From Streptococcus sp. DD13 (lineage in GTDB: Bacteria; Bacillota; Bacilli; Lactobacillales; Streptococcaceae), in contig NZ_KQ969507.1 of the NCBI RefSeq assembly GCF_001578875.1, positions 62,001 through 126,000 on the forward strand: a stretch of DNA of 64,000 bases. Direction: 5' to 3'. Positions 26,029 to 35,300 of the stretch are shown here, piece by piece. The number at the start of each line of letters is the position of its first letter. The stretch's first letter is position 1. The translations under genes were made by a program, and so were the position numbers. The notes beneath the pieces were generated by a model. That model was not told the DNA's origin, did not search any database, and was given only the letters and a program-made list of their open reading frames with translations.

Positions 26029-26124
26029 ATGGCACTGAACTTCCAGACAGATTACGTGAACTGGCGGACACAGGAACAATCCAGTAGCCGGAAAGCTACT
26101 CAGGCTGATTTTGACGCGTTTTAA
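26029..26124 (+). CDS. Possible 31-residue peptide or gene remnant
   Basis: A frame MALNFQTDYVNWRTQEQSSS...DFDAF with a poor ribosome site (GAAG). The composition looks protein-like but the frame ends after 31 codons. It lies between the nusG terminator and a small membrane gene. It may be the start of a decayed gene; no family recognised. Confidence 0.2.
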   Translation: MALNFQTDYVNWRTQEQSSSRKATQADFDAF

Positions 26125-26133
26125 AAAAAGTAA

Positions 26134-26379
26134 CTAGTAAATAGTTACTTTCATTTTATATATTCGTTTATCCAGAGGATGAAATTGGGGAGCAAACCCA
26201 TAGTGTTCACAGTAGGCGAGGTATGCAATGTATTTGTTTCTGTAGTAGGAAAGTACAATCGGGGAGTATAGAGAAAGAAACAATGATAGGGGCGATAAAA
26301 TGTAGCCCATTATTATGAACCAAGATTGGTAATACCAAGGTAATTTGAACTTTGTTTTAGTGAGTATAAAATTTTTCAT
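26134..26379 (-). CDS. Small membrane protein of unknown function
   Basis: An 81-residue protein, MKNFILTKTKFKLPWYYQSW..., with a hydrophobic region of two possible helices (about residues 20-48). The ATG at 26379 has AGGAG 8 bases upstream and an extended -10 TGGTATAAT (TATAAT at 26401-26406 on this strand). The PWYYQSWFIIMGYI stretch resembles the membrane segment common in short Firmicute zinc-ribbon/membrane proteins but there is no zinc site here. Function unknown. Confidence 0.6.
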   Translation of the reverse strand: MKNFILTKTKFKLPWYYQSWFIIMGYILSPLSLFLSLYSPIVLSYYRNKYIAYLAYCEHYGFAPQFHPLDKRIYKMKVTIY

Positions 26380-26470
26380 TCTGATCACTCCTTCTAGTGC
26401 ATTATACCATTTTTCAGGAGAAGGAGGAAAATGTCAAGCAATATCAAAAGAATAAAAATTGAAATCGATG

Positions 26471-26502
26471 AGGGCTCTCAGTTATTGCTGGGGGCCCTTT
26501 TT
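26471..26502 (+). terminator. Terminator-like hairpin
   Basis: AGGGCTCTCAG and CTGGGGGCCCT pair (with G-T pairs) and TTTTT follows. It sits within a 54-codon frame that starts at 26431 behind a perfect ribosome site. Confidence 0.65.
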
Positions 26503-26526
26503 CTTTCTTTAACCGAACCATCAAAC

Positions 26527-26553
26527 AAAAAAGCCCGATTTGACGGGCTTTTT
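26527..26553. terminator. Terminator between tRNA-Cys and its neighbour
   Basis: AAAAAAGCCCG and CGGGCTTTTT; it works in both directions and is downstream of tRNA-Cys on the minus strand. Confidence 0.8.
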
Positions 26554-26586
26554 ATTCGGTTAAATCCTGTTAAATCAGGTACAAAA

Positions 26587-26657
26587 AGGCGGTAGACGGA
26601 TTTGAACCGACGATCAAGCTTTTGCAGAGCCGTGCCTTACCACTTGGCTATACCGCC
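26587..26657 (-). tRNA. tRNA-Cys (anticodon GCA)
   Basis: A 71-base cloverleaf on the minus strand. Acceptor GGCGGTA pairs with TACCGCC, anticodon arm GGCTCTGCAAAAGCT shows GCA, T-arm CGGTTCAAATCCG. It stands at the left border of the type VII secretion locus. Confidence 0.94.
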
Positions 26658-26669
26658 ATAACAAAACTT

Positions 26670-26698
26670 ATTCTACCGTAAAATAACTCTTTGGTCAA
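26670..26698 (-). promoter_or_regulatory. Promoter of tRNA-Cys
   Basis: On the minus strand, TTGACC (26693-26698) and TAGAAT (26670-26675), spacer 17. Confidence 0.75.
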
Positions 26699-26907
26699 GA
26701 TGAAAGTGTAGATGCCAGATAGAAATTCTGATTCTTTTTTAAAAAAATGTCCGTGAACTTGGTTTGAATGCGAATAAACTAGTAGAGACAAGTCAAACAG
26801 TGGTTTGATGATCATGAATGATGGGGACAGCACTATTTTGTAAAGTCTATGAACATTCTGAGAAAATTGCTCTATCCGAAATAAAATATATAAAGGAGAT
26901 TGACCTT

Positions 26908-27195
26908 ATGGAAATCAAGTTAACCCCCGAAGAATTGCGGACATCCGCTGTTCAATACACGCAAGGATCGCAACAAGTTACAGAAGTATTGAACCGATTA
27001 ACGCAAGAGCAGCAAGTTATTCGTGCCAACTGGTCGGGTTCTGCTTTTGATAGTTTTGACAATCAATTTAGCGAGCTAACTCCTAAAATCCAACAGTTTT
27101 CTCAATTATTAGAAGACATCAATACTCAATTGAACAAGGTTGCAAGCATTATTGAGGAAACCGATAGCACTATTGCTTCTCAAATTAATGCGTAA
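26908..27195 (+). CDS. esxA: WXG100-family secreted protein EsxA
   Basis: A 95-residue helical-hairpin protein with the turn motif WSG (residues about 51-53 in RANWSGSAFDSF). WXG100 proteins are exported by type VII systems as dimers and are needed for secretion of other substrates. The start MEIKLTPEELR at 26908 follows AAAGGAG; the longer frame from 26818 has no ribosome site. First gene of the type VIIb operon, with esaA 58 bases downstream. No confident promoter was found in the 250 bases upstream. Confidence 0.95.
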   Translation: MEIKLTPEELRTSAVQYTQGSQQVTEVLNRLTQEQQVIRANWSGSAFDSFDNQFSELTPKIQQFSQLLEDINTQLNKVASIIEETDSTIASQINA

Positions 27196-27253
27196 TAGGA
27201 TACAGTTGAGGAGGAAGATGGGGTCTTCCTCTTTTTTGTTAGGGAGATTTAGG

Positions 27254-30200
27254 ATGAAGAGGAAACGAAAGCAATATCTTGTTTATGGACTTGCCGTTCT
27301 ATTGTTTGCGGTAGTCGGAATTGGATTCAATTTAGCTAGTCAAGGACAAGATGACAGGCAACGTGAAGAAAGTCAGCAAGTGAGTACCAAGTTGAATGTT
27401 GCCTTGGTCAATGAGGATCTCCCCTACGTAACGGGTGACGGTCAGAAATATAGCTTGGGGTCTTCCTATGTGAAGGGCTTAGAGCGCAGCGAAGAACATC
27501 ATTGGCAGGTGGTTTCCAGAGCGACGGCTGAAAGTGGTCTACGAAATCACGATTACCAACTCATGGTGGTGATTCCCAGCAATTTTTCCTCCAAGATTGC
27601 CGATATCAATCAGATGACTGGGGAGCAAGCGACCATCAGCTACAAAGTCGGTTCAAATGGAAATCCCCAGGTTGAAGTAGTTGCTAATAAAGAAGGAGAG
27701 AGGATTGTTGCCAACTTACGGGCACAACTCGTGGATCTGTACATGGCAAGTATCCTCCAGAACTTACATACCACTCAGCGCAATATGGCTATGTTTAATA
27801 AACAACAAGGAGCTCAGTTTGGTCAGTTTGAGTCGGGTCTGTACCAATCAACCTTGGCCTTTTCACAGGGCTTCCCACATTTATCGGCCTATTCTCAAGC
27901 GTCCCGAGACCTGAATCAACAGGTGTTGACCTCTGTTACGAGTGTGGAACAGATGCTCCAACGAAACCAGTCTGAACAGGTAAGGACTGGGGAAGGCTTA
28001 GCAGAAGTTATCGCTAGTGGACAAGGGAGTTCCAGAGATTTTGGTCAGCTCGCATCGACTGTACTAGAGTTAGATACAGAAACGAGCCGGAATGTTTTAG
28101 ATCGATTGACCCAAGAGATGCAAGAAAAACAGACCATCCTTTCTCAGGGGCTCGCAAACTTGCGTGAAGACCAAGTAGTGACAGACCTAGATCAGCATAC
28201 GGAGACGATAAAAACAGGGATTATCAAGACTCTCAATGAGAAAATTGGACGTCTAAAACAACAAGTGGAGGATGAAAAGAAGAGGAGTCGGGAGCGTGTA
28301 GCGGGGCTAGAAACAGCGGTCAAGAAGGCGATTGCTCAAGAGTATGGCTTGGATCTAGATGAGAAGGGGGCTTTGGTAGGACAACTGACAGTTTCTCAGT
28401 TTGTATCGAAGGTGCAGTCAGTGGCTAATTTGCAATCTTATAGCGCTGAGCAACTAGGCCGTCAACAACAGGTGCTACAGCATGCTTTGGGCGATCGTTT
28501 ACCAGACCGTTCAGTGATTGCCTCTCTCAATGCGACGCTAATGGTAGAAGGAAAGAGTCCTGTATCCACTGTCTTATATGATCATGTAGAGCAGTTTAAT
28601 CGCTTCGCCTCTGAAAGAGGAGTTCCGCCTGTCACCTTTAAAGGGGGAAATAAGCTCCTTCAAAGTCTCCAGTCAGCGAATGGTCAGGTTGCCGGTTCAG
28701 GAAGTTTTTCCTATACAGTGACAGATGGTGGGCTCTTGACACTTCAGACACATCCAAGTACGGGACTGACAGTAGAGAGCGTGACGGTCAATGGGCTTCC
28801 CTCCTTAGAGGTGAAAAAAGAAGAGGTTGTAACGATTCAATACCATTATACAGTCAACCTATCTGCAGGCCAAACCGATTTTGAACTAGGTGTGGACATG
28901 AGCGTCAACGGATCGACCAAGGGGACAAAAACTGAAAAAGTAGATGTATCGAATCTCCAACAAATTGCGAGAGATGCTCTTATCCAGCAACTCCAGGAAA
29001 CCTATGAAAGTGCCGATTTCATGATGGATCTACTAAAGGGACCGGGAGGGCAATTCTCTGTCTTAGAGTTAGAGGAAATAGCCCATCTCTCATTGGATGA
29101 TTATCTATCAAATCTCATCGTGCGAATAACCACAGATGCAGGATATGATGGAAACAGTCTCTCCTTGACGACCAGCCTCACGGACCAGATTCAACAATTA
29201 GAGCAAGAGCGAGAGCAATTGGTTCGCGAGTTAGACCAGATGGATCGTGCCAACCAAGATTTGCATCATTCATTGGCAGAAAATACAAATCGGCTAGCGA
29301 ATATCCGCCTGTTGATGGACCGGCTAAACCAAGATACGAGCCAGGCTCAATCTAGCCAGAAAGAACAGGATCGGGCGACAGCCCATCTCTATCATCAGTT
29401 ACAAAGTCTATTGCAATCAACGGCCTCTGCACGCAATAGCTCCAACCAAACAATCGAACTGGTGCAAGGGGTGGACCGGCAGTTCCAAGGATTTCACCAG
29501 GCTGTAAAGAAGGTAGAAGAAGATAGTAGTCGCTTATCTGTGACTGCAGAAACTCTGAAAGTCGCCTTTAATAGTGAATATGAAAAAAGTAAGGACTTTG
29601 TTGCTTCTTTTTCGAAAGTATTTAACAATGCCTACCATGATGGTGTTGCTAATGATGTTCTCATTCAGTTCCTTTCCAATCCCGTTCGTTCTGAGTCGGA
29701 AAGTTTAGATACCGCTACTAATAACCGTCGCCCCTTTACCTGGATCCTCTTGTTGGACCTCATATCATTGTTTGTAGGCTATATCTTGGCTATAAGCGGT
29801 AGCCATCGAAAGAAAGTGCGTCAGTTTCAAACAGCCTCCCTGTGGAATGGCGGGACGAGTCTTGTTTTGACAAGAGGAGCAGTCCTTCTTGGGCTTATTA
29901 TAGGAGCGTTTTCAATGAATTCCTTAGCTGTTTCACGATCCTATCTTTCTGCTTGGATCCTGATTGTGATACTGTTTAGTATCGTTCTGGTGCATGGTCA
30001 TTATCTACTGATCAAAGGACTCCAAGTTTATGGTATGGGAGTGTCTTTGCTGGTTTTGATTTCCTATATTTATTTGACCAGTTCATTCGGGACTGCTGGC
30101 ACAGTGACTGGCCTTTCGGCTGTATTGAAAAATAGCAATATTCTCCTGTATTTTGAGTCGATCTTGATGGGTTATTTAAACCGATGGCCAGCTGGATTGG

Positions 30201-30310
30201 GATCCCTTAGTGTCCTCGTAGTTCTATCCGTTCTTGTCATCAGCATCACCATCTTTTTCCCAAAGGTCAAAGAAAAATTCTCATTTGGAGAAAGACATGA
30301 AAAGAGTTAA
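27254..30310 (+). CDS. esaA: Type VII secretion protein EsaA
   Basis: A 1018-residue membrane protein. One N-terminal helix (about residues 8-28), a large outside domain rich in Gln/Glu coiled coil (about 30-820) and five closely spaced C-terminal helices (about 828-1010). This is the YueB/EsaA layout; in Bacillus the homologue is also a phage receptor and in staphylococci its outer domain forms an extended arrow-like dimer. The start is at 27254 with GGGAG 7 bases before it; the long upstream extension of the frame runs through esxA. Overlaps essA by 14 bases. Confidence 0.93.
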   Translation: MKRKRKQYLVYGLAVLLFAVVGIGFNLASQGQDDRQREESQQVSTKLNVALVNEDLPYVTGDGQKYSLGSSYVKGLERSEEHHWQVVSRATAESGLRNHDYQLMVVIPSNFSSKIADINQMTGEQATISYKVGSNGNPQVEVVANKEGERIVANLRAQLVDLYMASILQNLHTTQRNMAMFNKQQGAQFGQFESGLYQSTLAFSQGFPHLSAYSQASRDLNQQVLTSVTSVEQMLQRNQSEQVRTGEGLAEVIASGQGSSRDFGQLASTVLELDTETSRNVLDRLTQEMQEKQTILSQGLANLREDQVVTDLDQHTETIKTGIIKTLNEKIGRLKQQVEDEKKRSRERVAGLETAVKKAIAQEYGLDLDEKGALVGQLTVSQFVSKVQSVANLQSYSAEQLGRQQQVLQHALGDRLPDRSVIASLNATLMVEGKSPVSTVLYDHVEQFNRFASERGVPPVTFKGGNKLLQSLQSANGQVAGSGSFSYTVTDGGLLTLQTHPSTGLTVESVTVNGLPSLEVKKEEVVTIQYHYTVNLSAGQTDFELGVDMSVNGSTKGTKTEKVDVSNLQQIARDALIQQLQETYESADFMMDLLKGPGGQFSVLELEEIAHLSLDDYLSNLIVRITTDAGYDGNSLSLTTSLTDQIQQLEQEREQLVRELDQMDRANQDLHHSLAENTNRLANIRLLMDRLNQDTSQAQSSQKEQDRATAHLYHQLQSLLQSTASARNSSNQTIELVQGVDRQFQGFHQAVKKVEEDSSRLSVTAETLKVAFNSEYEKSKDFVASFSKVFNNAYHDGVANDVLIQFLSNPVRSESESLDTATNNRRPFTWILLLDLISLFVGYILAISGSHRKKVRQFQTASLWNGGTSLVLTRGAVLLGLIIGAFSMNSLAVSRSYLSAWILIVILFSIVLVHGHYLLIKGLQVYGMGVSLLVLISYIYLTSSFGTAGTVTGLSAVLKNSNILLYFESILMGYLNRWPAGLGSLSVLVVLSVLVISITIFFPKVKEKFSFGERHEKS

Positions 30311-30788
30311 GTTTTTATTGGTTTGTTTGTTTTTTGGACTAGGGATGCATCAACCGATTCAAGCAGAGGATTATCAGGACAACCGATTAAACATCCCAAC
30401 CGATCGTATCGGACGAGCACCGACCGATGGAATAGGAGATGTGTCTGCAGTAGGAGCCTCTCTTTTTCAGATGACAGATCAACTCAAGCTAAAAACTTAC
30501 CAAACACAGCGAGAGCTAGGGGAAAGACAAGGAAAAGACGAGCTATTTCGACGGTCGCTCCCGAAACAAGTAAAATCGACTCGAGAAGACTTGTTTCGGA
30601 AAGGAGAAGCAACCGCGCATCGTTATACCTCTCATATCGCTTCTCTTCGGGACAGCGAGGGAGCAGATGAATCCCTGGTATGGTGGAGCTATGGACTCCT
30701 TCTGGTCGTGTTAATAGGAGTAGGAATCGGTTTGTCTAAAATATCAACCAGGGTGGGAAGAGTTAAAGGAGCATCGAATGCATATTAA
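30297..30788 (+). CDS. essA: Type VII secretion protein EssA
   Basis: A 163-residue membrane protein: N-terminal hydrophobic signal or anchor (residues 5-20), an outside polar segment, and a C-terminal helix (about 125-146, WWSYGLLLVVLIGVGIGL). The position between esaA and esaB and the size match EssA, an essential but poorly understood component. ATG at 30297, 6 bases after GGAG. Its end overlaps the start of esaB by 11 bases. Confidence 0.88.
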   Translation: MKRVKFLLVCLFFGLGMHQPIQAEDYQDNRLNIPTDRIGRAPTDGIGDVSAVGASLFQMTDQLKLKTYQTQRELGERQGKDELFRRSLPKQVKSTREDLFRKGEATAHRYTSHIASLRDSEGADESLVWWSYGLLLVVLIGVGIGLSKISTRVGRVKGASNAY

Positions 30789-31026
30789 TATTACCTTGAT
30801 GTATCGGGACACAGCGATCGACTTACGGATTCCTTTAGAGATTGAAGTTGGGCACCTGATTCGAGAGCTAGCCACTATCTTCCACCTGAAGGTCAATCCC
30901 TATAAAGGCCAGTTGAAAGTGGTAGGCAAAGGACTATTATTGGATGAAGGGAAACGACTGGCAGACTACCCTTTGTCGACAGGGGACCGGATTGAATTGC
31001 TGGGGATTGCAGAATGGAGCAAGTAG
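30778..31026 (+). CDS. esaB: Ubiquitin-like type VII protein EsaB
   Basis: An 82-residue protein with the small beta-grasp pattern of YukD/EsaB (INITLMYRDTAIDLRIP ... LADYPLSTGDRIELLG). It is a cytoplasmic regulator or component of type VIIb systems. The strong ribosome site AAAGGAG lies within the end of essA. Confidence 0.93.
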   Translation: MHINITLMYRDTAIDLRIPLEIEVGHLIRELATIFHLKVNPYKGQLKVVGKGLLLDEGKRLADYPLSTGDRIELLGIAEWSK

Positions 31027-31077
31027 CGGGCTAAATATTTTTCGAATAAAAGAGATGAGAAGGAAAAGGGAGATGAA

Positions 31078-32307
31078 ATGACAGAAGCGGGAGAGTTGAA
31101 TGTGTCCTTTGGTGGGACGACCTACTGCTATGAGAAGGGAGAAGAGGAATGGAAGGTGCGAATTCCTCGGTCAGAAGTGGCGACTCAGGAAGTGAAACGC
31201 TTGCAATTACTGAATTTGCAACATCCTCTCTTGTTGGAGCAGAGTGTCTCTTGGGATGAAAAGGAGATCGTTTTTCGCTATGCCCTTGAAACGCATGGTT
31301 TAAGCTTAGAGGATGTAAGAAAAAAATGTTTTTCTGAACAACTGCGGATTGTTTCTAACGTCTTAGATTTGGAAGCCTGCTTTTCCTTGCCGATTACCTT
31401 CTTTTTACATCCGGAGACTCTATTTATCAGTAAGAACGGACTGCTGAAATTATCTTATCGGGGGCTTCCCCATGTGATGCCTCCAAGAGAGATGAATCAG
31501 GAGGATTTTCTTCGTCAGGTAAAGTGTTTTGTGGTAGCAGTTCTTTCGGAAATGGAATATACGGCCCTGTATGAAGGGTCTCTAGAAGTGGCAAAACTGC
31601 CAACTTACTTGAATGAAATTGTGGAAGCACCATCTTCGGAAGAGATTCGCTTCTTGTTGGAGCGAGCCTATCAAGACCAGCTAGCAGAAGAAGCAGAGGA
31701 ATTCCAACTGGTCTCAAAAAAACACTACCGACTATATAAATACTCAAGTCTTTGGGCTAGTCTGGCCGCTTGTGCTCTCCTCTTTCCGCTCCTGTACTTT
31801 ATTTTTTTGCGAACCCCCTATTACCAAGCTCTGTTAGATGCAGATACCAGCTTTGTCAAGGAGGATTATTCTGGTTTGGTTACTCAGCTTTCGTTCTTGC
31901 AGATTGACGATTTGCCGTACACGCAGCAGTATCAGTTGGCTTACTCGGTCGTAAAGACATTGGATGTGTCAGAAGAGCAACGGGATGTCATCATGCAAAA
32001 TATCTCAATGAAGTCCAAACAACTCTACTTACGGTTTTGGATTGAAATTGGTCGTGAAGACTATGAAGGGGCGCTTGATACAGCGAAACGGTTGGAAGAT
32101 ATTCAATTGATCCTGTATGCCTTGGATAAGCGGGCGACGCAAGTACGAAAGGATGAGCATTTATCAGGCAAAGAGCGAGAGACATTGATGGATAAACTCC
32201 AAAAGGATATTGCGGATTATCGCAAGCAATGGCAGGAAGCGACAGCTAGCACTGACAGCAGCGGTACAGGTACTTCGACTACAAGGACACTAGCATCGTC
32301 TGATTAG
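31078..32307 (+). CDS. essB: Type VII secretion protein EssB
   Basis: A 409-residue protein: cytoplasmic pseudokinase-like domain (1-215), one membrane helix (about 222-244, LWASLAACALLFPLLYFIFL) and an outside helical domain (250-385), ending in a Ser/Thr-rich tail. EssB (YukC) forms a stable dimer that links the ATPase EssC to EsaA. Ribosome site GGGAG. It follows esaB by 51 bases. Confidence 0.94.
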   Translation: MTEAGELNVSFGGTTYCYEKGEEEWKVRIPRSEVATQEVKRLQLLNLQHPLLLEQSVSWDEKEIVFRYALETHGLSLEDVRKKCFSEQLRIVSNVLDLEACFSLPITFFLHPETLFISKNGLLKLSYRGLPHVMPPREMNQEDFLRQVKCFVVAVLSEMEYTALYEGSLEVAKLPTYLNEIVEAPSSEEIRFLLERAYQDQLAEEAEEFQLVSKKHYRLYKYSSLWASLAACALLFPLLYFIFLRTPYYQALLDADTSFVKEDYSGLVTQLSFLQIDDLPYTQQYQLAYSVVKTLDVSEEQRDVIMQNISMKSKQLYLRFWIEIGREDYEGALDTAKRLEDIQLILYALDKRATQVRKDEHLSGKERETLMDKLQKDIADYRKQWQEATASTDSSGTGTSTTRTLASSD

Positions 32308-32319
32308 AAAGGGAAGTAG

Positions 32320-35300
32320 ATGAAGGGGTTTTTACCGATTTATTATAAGGGCTACAGATATGAACTACTAATAGGTAAAAAGGACCACTACCGTATTGCC
32401 GGGGCTGGCCCTTGCGATCTCCGGCTTTACCAGTTTGAACATGAGCTGGAAGTGACTATTCTTGATGGGAAGTTGCGGACTTTCTATGATGGACAGGAAC
32501 TAGCTGGAGAGAGGATAACAACAGTGAGTTCAGATGTTGTATTCGGTGGTATCCAGACAAGTCAGCGGCGGGTCTTTGATATCGGGGCATTGAAAACTCT
32601 TTGGATAGGAGAGGATGACCGTACAGACTTGTTCTTTCAAAAGAGTGGTTTAGATCTGTTGGTAGAGCGTCAAGAAGGAGGTTGGCGACTTCAGATATTT
32701 GCGGGACAGGTCTATCGAAACAATCTCGCAGTAAAGGAGTCCGATATCTACTTAACTTTTGGGGATGAACTAGCTTTTGGGAAGGAAAAAATCAAACTGT
32801 TTCGTGACGAGTGCCAGATATGGGGAGATGGAATTCCAGGGGCCAACTTGTCTAGGCGGTGGGATTCCTGCTATGATCTCTATCCCGGGTTTCCAGATTA
32901 TCATCGCTCTCCCCGTCTGATGTATCAGGGTTCTAAAGAACAGTTCTGTATTACCCGACCCCCTCAGGAAGTTCGGCCTCCGTCTGATGAGTTGCTCAAA
33001 ATGATGTTGCCTCCGATTGTCATGATTGGAGTCACTTTGTTGATGGCTGTATTTCAGCCAAGGGGATTATACATTATTGTGACTGTCCTCATGTCTGTGA
33101 TGACAACTTGCCTTTCCGGAGTCAATTATGTGCGCAATCGAAAACAGTATAAAAAGGATGTGCAGGAACGGATAGACAACTACCAGTATTATCTTGAGGC
33201 TAAGGCGCGTGAATTGCGTCAGCAGGTCGAGGAATATCGTAAGAGCCAACTCTACCACTATCCTTCCATCGATGAGATCAGAAAGCTGACCAATCGCTAT
33301 GATCATCGGATCTATGAAAAAACGTCTCAACAGGTTGATTTTTTACATTACAGGCTAGGGTTGGGGACAGTCCAGCCGCCTTATAGCTTGCGGTATGACC
33401 AAATCGAGCGGAGCAAAGAGTCGGATCATCTTGAAAAAGCGGGTTATCAGCTTTTTCGCAGCTATAGTCAGATAAGCCAGATGCCCGTTGTAGCAAATCT
33501 TTTACATGGTCCGGTCGGATATGTTGGCCCTAGAAAACTCGTGATAGAGCAGTTGCAGTTGCTGGTTCATCAGTTAGCCACTTTTCATTCTTACCACGAG
33601 GTGCAATTTATCCCCATCATACCTGAGGAAGAGCTGGGCGAGTGGAAGTGGATGCGTTTCTTGCCCCATCTGACCTTAGAAGGAATGAATGTTCGTGGAT
33701 TGGTTTACAACCAACGAACCCGAGATCAGATCCTCAATAGCTTGACCCAGATACTCAAGAAACGGCAGGCTCAAGCCTTGGAAGCGAAAAATGGTCAGTC
33801 CCCCCTCTTTCGCCCCCACTATGTTGTTATCTTAACAGCGGAGGAGTTGGTTATGGACCATATGATCATGGAGTTCTTTAAGGAAGATCCGACAGCGCTT
33901 GGCTGTAGCCTTATCGTTGTCAAGGATGTTCTGTCTTCTCTAGCTGAGAATGTCAAAACAGTGATTTCTATTCGAGATGTAACGACAGGGGAATTGCTGA
34001 TGGAAGAAGGACACTTGAGAGAAAAACGATTCAATTTGGACCATTTTCCAGCAGGTTTTGACAAGGAGCAAATTGTTCGAAGATTGGCTCCCCTTCGCCA
34101 TACGGAAAACTTGAAAAGCTCGATTCCTGAACGTGTCAGCTTTCTTGAGCTGTATGGTGCTAAGGAGTTATCGGATCTTCAAATCCCAGATCGATGGGAG
34201 AATCACGCGCCGCACAAGAGTTTGGCCGTTCCGATAGGATGGCGAGGTCCAGGCGACGTTGTAGAACTCAATCTTCATGAGAAGGCCCATGGACCCCATG
34301 GATTGATAGCAGGGACGACAGGGGCTGGGAAATCAGAAGTGATTCAGTCTTATATTTTGTCCTTGGCGGTCAATTTTCACCCACACGATGTGGCCTTTCT
34401 GCTCATTGATTATAAGGGAGGCGGAATGGCCCATCTCTTTAAAGATCTCCCTCATCTCTTAGGGAGCATTACCAACTTAGATGGAGCCCAATCTATGCGG
34501 GCTCTGGCCTCAATCCAGGCTGAATTAAGGCGGAGGCAACGTCTCTTTTCAATGTATGAGGTTAACCACATCAATCAATACCAGAAAAAATACAAACTTG
34601 GTCAAGCAACGGAGCCTTTGCCTCACCTCTTTCTAATCTCGGATGAGTTTGCAGAGCTAAAAGTGAACCAACCTGATTTTATGAAGGAGTTGGTCTCGAC
34701 CGCCCGGATTGGCCGTTCGCTTGGGATCCATTTGATCCTTGCAACACAGAAACCCTCTGGGGTTGTGGATGATCAAATTTGGTCAAACTCTCGCTTTAAG
34801 TTGGCGCTTAAGGTAGCAGATCGGGCAGGCTCACAAGAAATGCTCAAAACTCCCGATGCAGCAACGATTACACAGGCTGGCCGTGCCTATTTACAAGTGG
34901 GGAACAATGAAGTTTATGAGCTCTTTCAGACAGCTTATTCTGGGGCGGACTACCAAGTGGAAAAGGACAAACTGGGGATTGAAGATCATTCTATCTATCG
35001 GATTAACGACCTTGGCCAATATGAAATTCTGGGGGAAGATCTGTCAGGGCTTGATCAGGCAGAGGATATCCGAGAAGTACCAACTGAACTAGATGTGATT
35101 GTGGCAGAGCTTCGCCATCTTCACCGAGTAGCAGGAATTGCAGCTCTTCCACAACCGTGGTTGCCTCCGCTAGCAGAAAGAGTCCATTTGGAAGAATTAG
35201 ATTCGATTTCTCCCGTTCAAGAGTGGCAAAAGAAGACATCTCCAAAGGTCTTGATCGGAGTAGCAGATATCCCTCAAGAACAAAAGCAAGAGACAGTAGA

